From contig JAGSPS010000087.1 in assembly GCA_018262315.1 (NCBI GenBank), positions 1-14,797 of the forward strand: a DNA stretch of 14,797 bases, written 5' to 3'. A program made the translations under genes and the position numbers. This document shows positions 1-7,666 of this stretch, piece by piece. The notes beneath the pieces are model-generated. The model was not told the DNA's origin. It ran no database searches and saw only the letters and a program-made list of their open reading frames with translations. Source of the DNA: Deltaproteobacteria bacterium (lineage in GTDB: Bacteria > Myxococcota_A > UBA9160 > PR03). Every line of letters begins with the position of its first letter. Position 1 is the stretch's first letter.

Positions 1-1131
1 CTCCGCATCGACGCGAACATCCGCTACGACGACCGCGACAACAACACGCCGCGCGACGTCTACCAGTACGTCTCGGGCGACGCGCTGAGTCAGCAGGGCA
101 TCAACTCCGACCGCGCACGCCTGAATCTGCCGAACTCGTACCAACTCGTGGAGGGCCGCTTCGAGGCGGGCTACGAGATCTTCGAGCGCACGGAACTCTC
201 GTTCGCCTACAAGCGCCAGGAGATCGAGCGCACCTACACGGAAGTCGATCACATCGGAGAGAACACCTACGAGGGGGCACTGCACAGTCGCCCGCTCTCG
301 TGGCTGCAGATGCGCGTAGAGGGCGGCATTGCCGACCGCAACGGCTCCGAATACATGTACCAGTCGCCGCTGTTCCAGGGCTTCACGCCCGGCTACATCG
401 GCAGCATCAAACCGCCCGCCCCGCTGTACGAGAACAACCCGCTGCTGCGCAAGAACGTCTACGCGGACCGCGAGCGCAGCCGCGTGCTCGGTCGCGTCGA
501 CCTGATGCCCCTCGATTCGTTCTCGATCGGTCTCGACGCCAGTTGGGTGACAGACGATTACGACCACTCGACGCTCGGGCTCACGCGGCGCGAGACGCTC
601 AGCTCGACGGTGGATCTGTCCTGGTCGCCGATCGAGATCCTCACGACCTACGCCTGGTTCACCTACGACAATCTCCAGTCTGATCTGGACGGCCGGACCT
701 TCGGGAACGTCGCAGAGGCGTTCAATCCGGAGCGAGACTGGTACGAGCGCGATGAGGACCACGTCTATACGGCCGGCGTCGGCGCCGAGTTGCACCTGCT
801 CGACGATCAGTTGCGGCTGCGCGCCGATTACGTGTACTCGATGGCCGACACGGCGGTGCGCGTCCGCACCGGGCCGGCGCTCGCGCAGACGTCGCAGAAC
901 TTCCCGGACCTCGAGAGTCGGCTGCACGATTTCAACGTGAGCGCCGAGTATCAGTTGCGCGAGAACATCGCGGTGCGTCTGTCCTATCTGCTCGAAGACT
1001 TGAAGACGGGGGACTGGGCGATCGACGGCGTCGCGCCCAATACGATCGCCAACGTGCTCGGGCTCGGCGAAGACTCCCCGCACTACCGCAACCATCTCGT
1101 CGGCTTCGCTGTCCGCTACGAATTCCGCTGA
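1..1131 (+). CDS. MtrB/PioB-family outer-membrane beta-barrel protein, C-terminal part (5' truncated)
   Basis: The reading frame is open from base 1 and ends at TGA 1129-1131, giving 376 residues without a start, so the N-terminal part lies off the left edge. The visible part is an alternating aromatic/charged beta-strand pattern with DxD-rich turns, typical of a large barrel. The C-terminus (NVLGLGEDSPHYRNH, then VGFAVRYEFR) fits the closing strands of the MtrB/PioB family as I know it (NxLxLGxxSPxY followed by a last strand ending in YxF). In that family the barrel forms a sheath across the outer membrane around a multihaem cytochrome (MtrA/PioA type), letting electrons pass to or from iron or other external partners. 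No CxxCH haem motif is seen in this part, as expected for the porin subunit. The cytochrome gene would lie to the left. The chain ends in Arg after the usual terminal Phe, a small deviation. The family call is fairly sure; the electron-transfer role is inferred. Confidence 0.8.
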   Translation, partial: LRIDANIRYDDRDNNTPRDVYQYVSGDALSQQGINSDRARLNLPNSYQLVEGRFEAGYEIFERTELSFAYKRQEIERTYTEVDHIGENTYEGALHSRPLSWLQMRVEGGIADRNGSEYMYQSPLFQGFTPGYIGSIKPPAPLYENNPLLRKNVYADRERSRVLGRVDLMPLDSFSIGLDASWVTDDYDHSTLGLTRRETLSSTVDLSWSPIEILTTYAWFTYDNLQSDLDGRTFGNVAEAFNPERDWYERDEDHVYTAGVGAELHLLDDQLRLRADYVYSMADTAVRVRTGPALAQTSQNFPDLESRLHDFNVSAEYQLRENIAVRLSYLLEDLKTGDWAIDGVAPNTIANVLGLGEDSPHYRNHLVGFAVRYEFR

Positions 1132-1278
1132 GCGAGGGCCGGGACGCGAGCACGCCGGCGCCGACGAGGCGGAATGCTCCGTCTTGCCGCGCTGCTCCGG
1201 CTCGCGTTGGCCGGCGTTCGCGCGCGCGTGCGCATGCCGTTCGGTGCGGGCTAAGTTGATCGGCCCAGGGAGGTTCCC

Positions 1279-1425
1279 ATGCGCACCGAGCGCTTCGCTG
1301 CGTTCGCTCGCGAGTCGATTCGCCAGAAGCGGCAGCGCGAGCAGACGAGCCCGGAGAGAGTGACGAAGAACCCGCGGCGGTCGGCCGAGTCCACCCGTGT
1401 GCTCGTGACTGCCGGAGGCCAGTGA
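1279..1425 (+). CDS. Small basic protein, 48 aa, coupled to the P-type ATPase
   Basis: ATG 1279 to TGA 1423-1425 encodes 48 residues beginning MRTERFAAFARESIRQK. A strong ribosome binding site (AGGGAGG, 1267-1273) lies five bases before the ATG. The stop overlaps the GTG start of the ATPase in the four-base arrangement GTGA (1422-1425), the classic layout for translational coupling. The product is very rich in Arg and Lys, has an amphipathic helical first half, no membrane segment and no Cys or His for metal binding. I do not recognise a family. It could be a short leader peptide that sets ATPase translation, a small regulatory protein, or a chance ORF. Ribosome binding site plus overlap make translation likely; function is unknown. 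Confidence 0.5.
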   Translation: MRTERFAAFARESIRQKRQREQTSPERVTKNPRRSAESTRVLVTAGGQ

Positions 1426-4325
1426 GCCCGGAGCATACAGGGCCGCCGCGTGCAGCCGGCGATCGCTCCGCTTGGTTCGCTCTCGACACCGACGTCGTGC
1501 TGCAACGGCTCGGTTCGACGGCGGCGGGCCTGAGCAGCGCCGAGGCCGCCGCGCGCCTGGCGCGACATGGCGCCAACACGCTGCCGCGCGCGCGTGGCGA
1601 CGGGGCCGTCGAGCTGCTCTGGCGGCAGATCGACAGCCCGCTGATCTGGGTGTTGATCGCGTCGGGCGCCATCGCGATGGCGGTCGACCCGACCGACGGC
1701 GTCGCCAACGGCATGGTGATTCTCGCCGTCGTGCTGCTCAACACGCTGATCGGCTTCGTCCAGGAATGGAAGGCCGGCCGCGCGATCGAGGCGCTCGCGC
1801 AGTGGGTGCCCGAGAACGTCGCCGTGTTGCGCGATGGCAGGCGGCAGGAGATCCCAGTGGCGGCGCTCGTACCTGGCGATGTCGTGAGGCTCGCGAGCGG
1901 AGACCGCGTGCCCGCTGATCTGCGTCTGCTGCACGCCCGCAATCTACACGCGGACGAGGCGGCGCTCACGGGCGAGAGCGTGCCCGCGCACAAGTTCGTC
2001 GATCCGGTCGCGGCCGACGCGGCCGTGGGCGACCGCTGCTGCCTGCTTTTCGGCGGCACGCTGGTGACGGCGGGCTCCGGCACGGCGGTGGTGGTCGAGA
2101 CCGGCGCCACCACGGAACTCGGTCGCATCTCGCAGATGCTCGAGTCGGCGACCAGCCTCGAGACGCCGCTCACGCGCGCGCTCGCCGAGATCGGCCGCAC
2201 CATCACGATCGCGATCGTCGTGGTGGCGGCGGCGATGCTCGCGGTCGGCACGGCCCGTGCGATGACCGCCGTTGGTCTCGGCTTCGTCACTGCGCTGCGC
2301 GAAACGGCGATCTTCGCGATCGCGCTGGCGGTGGGCGCGATTCCCGAGGGTCTGCCCGCGATCGTCACGATCGCGCTCGCGATCGGCGTGCAGCGCATGG
2401 CGTCGCGGCGCGCCGTGGTGCGCAAGCTGCCGGCCGTCGAGACGCTCGGTTCCACCACGGTGATCTGTTCCGACAAGACCGGCACGCTGACCCGCAACGA
2501 GATGACGGTGCAAGCGCTCTGGACGCCGGCCAGCGGCGTCTACACGGTGAGCGGTGTCGGCTACCAGCCCGAAGGCCAGATCCACCGCAACGGGATTCCG
2601 TTCACTCCGCTGCCGCCCGACGTGCACGAGCTGCTGCTCTGCGGCGCACTCTGCAACGACGCGTCGATCACCTGCGAAGCGGGCGAGTGGAAGATCGTCG
2701 GCGACCCCACCGAGGGCGCGCTCGTGGTGGCGGCCGTGAAGCTGGGGATCGCCGTCGAAGAGGTGCGCCAGCACTTCGTGCGCACCGACGCGCTTCCCTT
2801 CGAGAGCGAGAACCAGTTCATGGCGACGCTGCACCGGCCGGCGGCAGCGGCGCTCGGCGCGGCGACCCCGCACGGCGGCGGCTCGATCGTGATGAAGGGA
2901 GCGCCCGAAGTGGTGCTCGCGCGTTGCAGCGCCGCCGCGGGCGCGTCGCTCGACGTGTCGGCGGCGGCGCGCGAGGTCGATCGGCTGGCAGCCCAGGGGA
3001 TGCGCGTGCTCGCCGTCGCTGCGGGCGCGGTGCCACACGACCAGTCGAGCCTGGAGATGGAAGACGTTGCGAACGGCCTCACGCTGCTCGGTTTCGAGGG
3101 CATGATCGACCCCCCGCGTCCCGAGGCGATTCTTGCGGTCGAGCGCTGCCACGCCGCCGGCATCACCGTCAAGATGATCACCGGCGACCACCACGAGACG
3201 GCGGCGGCGATCGGCGCCCAGCTCGGCATCCTCCTGCGCGATCCACACGCGCTGCGCGTCGTCACCGGCAAGCAGCTCGCCGCGATGTCCGAAGCCGACC
3301 TGCAGCGCGTCGCCGTCCAGGCGAACGTCTTTGCGCGCGTGGCGCCCGAACACAAACTGGCGTTGGTGCGGGCGCTGCAGGCCCGCGGCGAAGTGGTGGC
3401 GATGACGGGCGACGGCGTCAACGACGCGCCCGCCCTGAAGCAGGCCAACATCGGCGTCGCGATGGGCATCACCGGCACCAGCGTCGCGAAGGACGCCGCC
3501 GCGATCGTGCTCACCGACGACAACTTCGCGTCGATCGCCGCGGCCGTCGAAGAGGGGCGGCGGGTCTACGACAACCTGATCAAGAGCCTCGCCTTCGTGC
3601 TGCCGACCAACCTCGGGCTCGCGATGATCCTGATGGTGGCGGTGGCGTTCTTCCCGTTCGCGGAGTTCGAGCGTCTCGTCAGCGGTGTTGCGCAGCCGGT
3701 GCGCGAGCTGCTGCTGCCGATGCTGCCGACGCAGATCCTGTGGATCAATCTCGTTGCGACCGTCGCACTCGCGCTGCCGCTGGCATTCGAGGTCCCGGAG
3801 CGCGACGTCATGGAACGTCCGCCGCGCAGCCCCTCGAGGCCGGTGCTCTCGCGCTTCGTGATCGTGCGCACCTTCATCGCGGCGACGCTGATGTGCGGTG
3901 GTGCGGTGGGTCTCTTCTACTGGGAGTACGCCGGCGGGCTCTCGCTCACCGGCAGGCCGGCGAACGGGGTGGTGTCCGCAGCGACCGCGCTGGCGGAGGC
4001 CCAGACGATGGCGGTGACGACCGTCATCGCGTTCCAGATCTTCTACATGCTGAACTGCCGCTCGCTGCGCGGCACGCTCGCCTCGGTGGGGTTCTTTTCG
4101 AACTGGACGGTGTTCCTCGGGATCGGAGCGCTGGTCGCGCTCCAGGCGCTGTTCATCTACAGCCCGATCCTGAACGAGATCTTCGGCTCGGCGCCGCTTG
4201 CGCCGCTCGATGTGCTGTGGGCCACGCTCGTGGGCGCGATCATCCTGCCGGTGATCAGCATCGAGAAGTGGGATCGCAACCGCCGCCTGGCGCGCCGGAA
4301 CGGACGGCGCGGCGAGGCTGCCTGA
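1422..4325 (+). CDS. Cation-transporting P-type ATPase, P2 type (Ca2+-ATPase/PMA1/CtpF-like)
   Basis: A 967-residue ATP-driven cation pump of the inner membrane. Order seen: N-terminal cation-ATPase domain (about 15-70); first membrane hairpin (about 70-115); actuator domain with TGES at 183-186; M4 with PEGLP at 308-312; phosphorylation loop DKTGTLT with acceptor Asp351; nucleotide-domain KGAPE at 492-496; hinge motif TGDGVNDAP from Thr662; then six C-terminal membrane helices. Length and motifs are complete, so the pump should be active. PEGLP in M4 is the P2A (calcium-pump) signature, but M6 reads NLVATVALALPLAFE where calcium pumps have NLVTDG. The acidic ligand is lost, as in PMA1/CtpF-like bacterial pumps, so the ion cannot be named. 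The GTG start at 1422 is chosen because GGAGG at 1413-1417 precedes it and it overlaps the stop of the 48-codon ORF. The first strong ATG would cut into the N-terminal domain. Confidence 0.93.
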   Translation: MSPEHTGPPRAAGDRSAWFALDTDVVLQRLGSTAAGLSSAEAAARLARHGANTLPRARGDGAVELLWRQIDSPLIWVLIASGAIAMAVDPTDGVANGMVILAVVLLNTLIGFVQEWKAGRAIEALAQWVPENVAVLRDGRRQEIPVAALVPGDVVRLASGDRVPADLRLLHARNLHADEAALTGESVPAHKFVDPVAADAAVGDRCCLLFGGTLVTAGSGTAVVVETGATTELGRISQMLESATSLETPLTRALAEIGRTITIAIVVVAAAMLAVGTARAMTAVGLGFVTALRETAIFAIALAVGAIPEGLPAIVTIALAIGVQRMASRRAVVRKLPAVETLGSTTVICSDKTGTLTRNEMTVQALWTPASGVYTVSGVGYQPEGQIHRNGIPFTPLPPDVHELLLCGALCNDASITCEAGEWKIVGDPTEGALVVAAVKLGIAVEEVRQHFVRTDALPFESENQFMATLHRPAAAALGAATPHGGGSIVMKGAPEVVLARCSAAAGASLDVSAAAREVDRLAAQGMRVLAVAAGAVPHDQSSLEMEDVANGLTLLGFEGMIDPPRPEAILAVERCHAAGITVKMITGDHHETAAAIGAQLGILLRDPHALRVVTGKQLAAMSEADLQRVAVQANVFARVAPEHKLALVRALQARGEVVAMTGDGVNDAPALKQANIGVAMGITGTSVAKDAAAIVLTDDNFASIAAAVEEGRRVYDNLIKSLAFVLPTNLGLAMILMVAVAFFPFAEFERLVSGVAQPVRELLLPMLPTQILWINLVATVALALPLAFEVPERDVMERPPRSPSRPVLSRFVIVRTFIAATLMCGGAVGLFYWEYAGGLSLTGRPANGVVSAATALAEAQTMAVTTVIAFQIFYMLNCRSLRGTLASVGFFSNWTVFLGIGALVALQALFIYSPILNEIFGSAPLAPLDVLWATLVGAIILPVISIEKWDRNRRLARRNGRRGEAA

Positions 4326-4399
4326 CCCAGGAAAGGCCGTTGAGCCTGGAGCCGATGGCGCGTCCCGCCGTGTCTGCTCTGGATCGTTGCTGCGAGGCG

Positions 4400-4433
<34 letters not shown>

Positions 4434-4436
4434 GGC

Positions 4437-4568
4437 AGGCCGCCTGCGGATTGTTTCGTCCGAGTCCCCCGCCCGCGCTGGGCTTCCCGTCTTCAGCAGC
4501 AGATGTTTCGGATCGAATTGCAAGTAGCGGGGGCGGGGCGTTCGGCCAGAACAATCCGCAGGCGGCCT
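4437..4568. repeat. 132-base imperfect palindrome (19-bp perfect outer arms)
   Basis: The left arm AGGCCGCCTGCGGATTGTT (4437-4455) and right arm AACAATCCGCAGGCGGCCT (4550-4568) are perfect reverse complements. Pairing continues inward less perfectly for about 23 more bases (CCGA and CCCCGCCC blocks match), leaving a loop of roughly 50 bases. Because 132 is a multiple of three and the arms are symmetric, both strands translate in one phase to similar 44-codon peptides (AACGLF...PPP...NNPQAA). This is a by-product of the palindrome, not evidence of coding. It may be a REP- or MITE-like dispersed element, a cruciform-forming site, or a large bidirectional terminator for the two convergent genes. 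No second copy is visible in the window. Confidence 0.8.
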
Positions 4569-4608
4569 CGAATTCTCGACGCGAAGCTGCGACGGCCCGT
4601 CCGCCGAG

Positions 4609-4627
4609 GACGTTCTGGACGAACGTC
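4609..4627. terminator. Perfect 7-bp hairpin between convergent genes
   Basis: GACGTTC (4609-4615) pairs with GAACGTC (4621-4627) around the loop TGGAC. It lies 63 bases beyond the stop of the minus-strand DUF4870-like gene. No T-run follows on either strand, so it is not a canonical intrinsic terminator; it could be a protein-binding dyad or a weak transcription-end structure. Confidence 0.3.
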
Positions 4628-4690
4628 ACGCCCCCGCGCCTCACGCATCGGCTTCCGAGAGGCGGGATCTCTCTTGGGCTCGGGGCAGCG

Positions 4691-5092
4691 TCACTCGTAC
4701 ATGGGCAGCCGATCGCGCAGGCGCAGCCAGCCCTTGCCGATGCGGTAGATCACCCAGATCGAGACGGTCACGAAGATTCCGATCGAGATCGGGATGAACA
4801 CCAGCGTGAAGACCAGCAGACCCGCGAGCAGCATCCAGCCGATCGAGAACCAGAAGGTCCGAATCTGCCAGCGATAGTGCGACTCCGCCCAGGTGCCCCG
4901 CGCATCGCCGCGCTTCACGTAGTTGAGGATCACCGCGACGATCGACGGGATCGAGCCGACGAAGGATCCCACCACGGTCGCCGTGCCGACGATGCCGACC
5001 ACGATTGCGAAGGCGTGCAGCGCGTAGACGAGATTGGCGATGGTGAGAACGGAAGGGAGCGGCTCGCGGGGACTCGTCTCGACGGCGGCCAT
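4691..5092 (-). CDS. DUF4870/COG3671-like small integral membrane protein
   Basis: A 133-residue protein with about four hydrophobic segments (roughly 18-43, 45-58, 79-99 and 100-117). After the second segment comes a short basic loop and the motif HYRWQIRTFWFSI (72-84). That motif, plus an early His in a helix (LHAFAI), resembles the DUF4870/COG3671 group of small bacterial inner-membrane proteins, whose function is not established. The ATG at 5092 is supported by AAGGAGA at 5107-5101, eight bases upstream. It lies 84 bases downstream of the WYL regulator on the same strand and could be a tail gene of that operon. The gap contains a hairpin and a TATGCT box (5125-5120) that might be its own -10, so independent expression is equally possible. 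Confidence 0.7.
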   Translation of the reverse strand: MAAVETSPREPLPSVLTIANLVYALHAFAIVVGIVGTATVVGSFVGSIPSIVAVILNYVKRGDARGTWAESHYRWQIRTFWFSIGWMLLAGLLVFTLVFIPISIGIFVTVSIWVIYRIGKGWLRLRDRLPMYE

Positions 5093-5136
5093 GAGGATTC
5101 TCTCCTTGGTGGCGGTTGCAGCATACCCGGGAAACT

Positions 5137-5155
5137 GCGATCGGGATCCCGTCGC
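5137..5155 (-). terminator. Inverted repeat after the WYL regulator
   Basis: GCGATCGGGATCCCGTCGC contains the 10-base palindrome CGGGATCCCG flanked by pairing GCGA/TCGC with one bulged base. It sits 22 bases past the regulator's stop and before the DUF4870-like gene. No T-run follows on the minus strand. It may be a weak terminator or an operator for the small membrane gene. Confidence 0.25.
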
Positions 5156-5176
5156 GCGCGAGCGTCGTGCGACGGC

Positions 5177-6256
5177 TCAGCGGGGGCGCGAGCGAGGTGC
5201 GCGCGGCATCTGACGGCGCCCGGACGGCCGCGCGTCGCGTGCGCGCAGCGGCGCCCGATAGGTCTCGCTGAGCCACGCGCCGAGCTTTGCGAGGTCGCGG
5301 CGCAGCGAAGCGGGCGCGAGCGCCTGCACGTGCTCGCCCCAGTGCTGCACCCACGCGCCCACTTCGTAGGAGGCGTGACAGGTGAAGCTCAGCTCGACGC
5401 CGCCGTCCGCGATCTCGCGCAGCTCCTGGCTCGGATGCCAGATGCGTTCGCGGATGTAGGGGGCGATCGCCGCGTCGAAGCGCAGCCGATAGGAGGTCGG
5501 CGCGCCGCCGACGAAGATGCCGAAGGCGGCGTGCTCGAAGGCGTTCGGGTCGAAGCCCGCGGGCGGCTTCGCCTGCTTCGCGAGGACGCGCAGGCGGCGC
5601 AGGCGCTGCAGGTTCAACAGGATCTGGGAGCCGTGTTTCGGCACGTGACAGACGAGGTAGAGGCTGCCGTCCCAGGCGAAGACCTTGAGCGGCAACACTT
5701 CGTAGCTCTTGTCGCTCGCGGCGCCCGGTGCGCGGTAGGTGACGCGGCACAGCCGCTGCCCGGCGATCGCCTCGACGAGCGGCCACAGCACTTCGGGCGC
5801 AGACTGCCGGTACGCGCGCCGCTCGTGCGGGAAGAAACACGCCTCGATCGCAGCGAGCTGCTCGCGGCCCGCCGCGCCGATCGCCGCTTCGATCTTGGTG
5901 CCGAGGTCTTCGAGATCGGCGAAGACGCGCGAGGTGTTCCTCATCGGCGCGCCCGGCTCCATCGCGACGCGCAGCGCCAGGTAGTGACTCGCGTCGAGCA
6001 GCGAGGAGAGCTTCGCGAGCTTGCCCGTGAGGTCGATGCGGTAGCGCAGCCGTGCGCCGTCGCGTTCGGCGATCAGCGTGAAGCCCGCCGCCTCGAGCGC
6101 CGCGAGGTCGCGGCGGACGGTGCGGGTCGTCGTGCCGTGGCTCTCGGCCAGCTCGTAGACGTCGAGGCCGCCGAGCCGGTCGAGATCGCGCAGGATCTGG
6201 AGCAGCCGGACCAGCTGTTCGTTGCGCCCCTTTGCCGTCGTTCGCCGGGACTTCAT
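5177..6256 (-). CDS. WYL-domain transcriptional regulator (HTH + WYL + WCX)
   Basis: A 359-residue DNA-binding regulator. Residues about 13-62 form a DeoR-type winged helix-turn-helix: a leading helix (LVRLLQILRDLDR), then LAESHGTTTRTVRRDLAALEAAGF, the recognition-helix pattern. Residues about 150-230 match the WYL ligand-sensing fold, with the core strand pair seen as YEVLPLKVFAWDGSLYLVCHV; the namesake W-Y-L is partly changed. The remainder (about 240-335) is the WCX dimerisation extension, ending in helix LRRDLAKLGAWL. A basic tail follows. WYL proteins bind nucleotides or small molecules and often control neighbouring genes. Here the ATG at 6256 lies nine bases after the stop of the PLP-lyase gene, so it most likely regulates the kinase/lyase operon in which it is the third gene. 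GGCAGG just upstream is a modest ribosome binding site. No operator was identified. Confidence 0.9.
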   Translation of the reverse strand: MKSRRTTAKGRNEQLVRLLQILRDLDRLGGLDVYELAESHGTTTRTVRRDLAALEAAGFTLIAERDGARLRYRIDLTGKLAKLSSLLDASHYLALRVAMEPGAPMRNTSRVFADLEDLGTKIEAAIGAAGREQLAAIEACFFPHERRAYRQSAPEVLWPLVEAIAGQRLCRVTYRAPGAASDKSYEVLPLKVFAWDGSLYLVCHVPKHGSQILLNLQRLRRLRVLAKQAKPPAGFDPNAFEHAAFGIFVGGAPTSYRLRFDAAIAPYIRERIWHPSQELREIADGGVELSFTCHASYEVGAWVQHWGEHVQALAPASLRRDLAKLGAWLSETYRAPLRARDARPSGRRQMPRAPRSRPR

Positions 6257-6265
6257 GCCTGCCGT

Positions 6266-7666
6266 TCAGCCCGTTCTCGATTGCTCGAGCGTCGAGTCGA
6301 TGTAGCGCATCAGCACTTCGCGCAGTCGATTCATGTCGATGTCCTTCGCCGTGACGCGGGTGCCCTGGCCGCCGTAGAGCGCGCCGCTCCGCGGGATCGG
6401 CTGGTCGGGGGCCTGCGCGTAGGCGACGGCGGCGGCGAGGTCGCTGCCGAAGCGCTCCGCCACGCCGGCCTGTGTCTGCGGACCCGTCACGCACATGTGG
6501 ATCGCGCTCGGGTACTGCTGACCATTGAAGCGCCAGCCGCGCTGCTTCATGAAATCGTTGACGTGGTAGATGTCGAAGGCGTCCGAGGTGAACGAGAAGC
6601 AGAAGGTGGGGCTTCCCATCAGCCGCAGCGCGGGTTGCTTGCGCACCGCGGCCTGCATCGCGAAGGCCGTCTCGAAGACCTTGCGCGCCTTGTCGAGGTA
6701 GCCCTGGCGGCCGAGCGCCACCATCACCGCCCAGGTCGCGGCGATCAGTCCGCCCGAACGAGAACCGCCGATCCCCGGCGAGACGTACATGCCGCCCTTC
6801 CAGTCCGGGCGCACAAAGTAGAGGTAGCGGCGCAGCGGCTTGTCGCGGAACAGCAGCACCGAGGTGCCTTTGGGCCCGTAACCGTACTTGTGTGTATCTG
6901 CCGAGATCGTGGTGACGCCGGGATGCCGGAAGTCGAAGGGCGGGATGTCGTAACCGAGCTGCTCGCCCCACGGCAGGATGAAGCCGCCGAGGCAGCCGTC
7001 CACGTGCAGGCCGATGCCGTGCTCGACCGCGAGATCCGAGAGCGCGCCGATCGGGTCGATGGTTCCGTACGGGTAGTTTCCCGCCGATCCCACCAGCAAC
7101 ACCGTATTGCGATTGATCTGCTTGCGCACGAAGTCGACGTCGACGAGCGTGGTCTTCGGGTCGACCGGTGCCGGGATCACCTTCACGCCGAAATAGTGGG
7201 CGCCCTTGCCGAAGGCCACGTGCGCCGTCTCGGGGAGGATCATCTCCGGCGCCTCGATGCCCTTCTCGGCGCGGCCCCACTCGCGGTGGGTGTAGATCGC
7301 CGCGAGGATGCTCTCGGTGCCGCCCGACCCGATCACGCCGCAGGGCTCGAGGCCGCGTGCGCGCGCCGCCTCGCCGTGCAGCATGTCGAGCGTCATCGCG
7401 ATGATCTCGGACTCGAAGCGCGTCTGGCTCGGGCACATGTCGCGTTGGAGCGCGTTCACGTACGAGAAGCGGCCAAAGGCTTCGGCGCTGAGGTCGTAGA
7501 CGGCGCGATCGCCGCAGTAGATCGTTCCCGAGCAGCGGCCGTCGGCCCAGACGCCGTCCTCCGCACGCGCGATCGCCTCGAGCTCGCGGACCACGGCGTC
7601 GGCGCCGAGTCCCTGTTCGTCGAAGCCGAAGCGCGGGCCCGATCCACTCGATTGGGTGTCAGCCAT
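6266..7666 (-). CDS. Sphingosine-1-phosphate-lyase-like PLP-dependent enzyme (group II decarboxylase fold)
   Basis: A 466-residue soluble fold-type-I PLP enzyme. The cofactor site is intact: HVDGC with the ring-nitrogen Asp223, SADTHKYGYGPKG with Schiff-base Lys260, then WKGGMYVSPGIGGSRSGG. From the conserved lysine onward the protein follows the sphingosine-1-phosphate lyase pattern closely, including FDIYHVNDFMKQRGW, QQYPSAIHMCVT and late GALYG. Those lyases split a phosphorylated amino alcohol into a fatty aldehyde and phosphoethanolamine. Bacterial relatives lack the eukaryotic N-terminal membrane anchor, as here. The ATG at 7666 is chosen over upstream codons because GGGAGG lies five bases before it and it overlaps the kinase stop as ATGGCTGA; longer versions would only add kinase antiframe. 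It is the middle gene of the operon. Cleavage of an amino-polyol phosphate or plain decarboxylation remain alternatives. Confidence 0.88.
   Translation of the reverse strand: MADTQSSGSGPRFGFDEQGLGADAVVRELEAIARAEDGVWADGRCSGTIYCGDRAVYDLSAEAFGRFSYVNALQRDMCPSQTRFESEIIAMTLDMLHGEAARARGLEPCGVIGSGGTESILAAIYTHREWGRAEKGIEAPEMILPETAHVAFGKGAHYFGVKVIPAPVDPKTTLVDVDFVRKQINRNTVLLVGSAGNYPYGTIDPIGALSDLAVEHGIGLHVDGCLGGFILPWGEQLGYDIPPFDFRHPGVTTISADTHKYGYGPKGTSVLLFRDKPLRRYLYFVRPDWKGGMYVSPGIGGSRSGGLIAATWAVMVALGRQGYLDKARKVFETAFAMQAAVRKQPALRLMGSPTFCFSFTSDAFDIYHVNDFMKQRGWRFNGQQYPSAIHMCVTGPQTQAGVAERFGSDLAAAVAYAQAPDQPIPRSGALYGGQGTRVTAKDIDMNRLREVLMRYIDSTLEQSRTG

Noticed and set aside
4641..7436. A 931-codon minus-strand ORF
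   Set aside because: It is a same-strand shifted frame of the PLP-lyase, WYL and DUF4870-like genes, with Arg/Ala-rich composition and no ribosome binding site.
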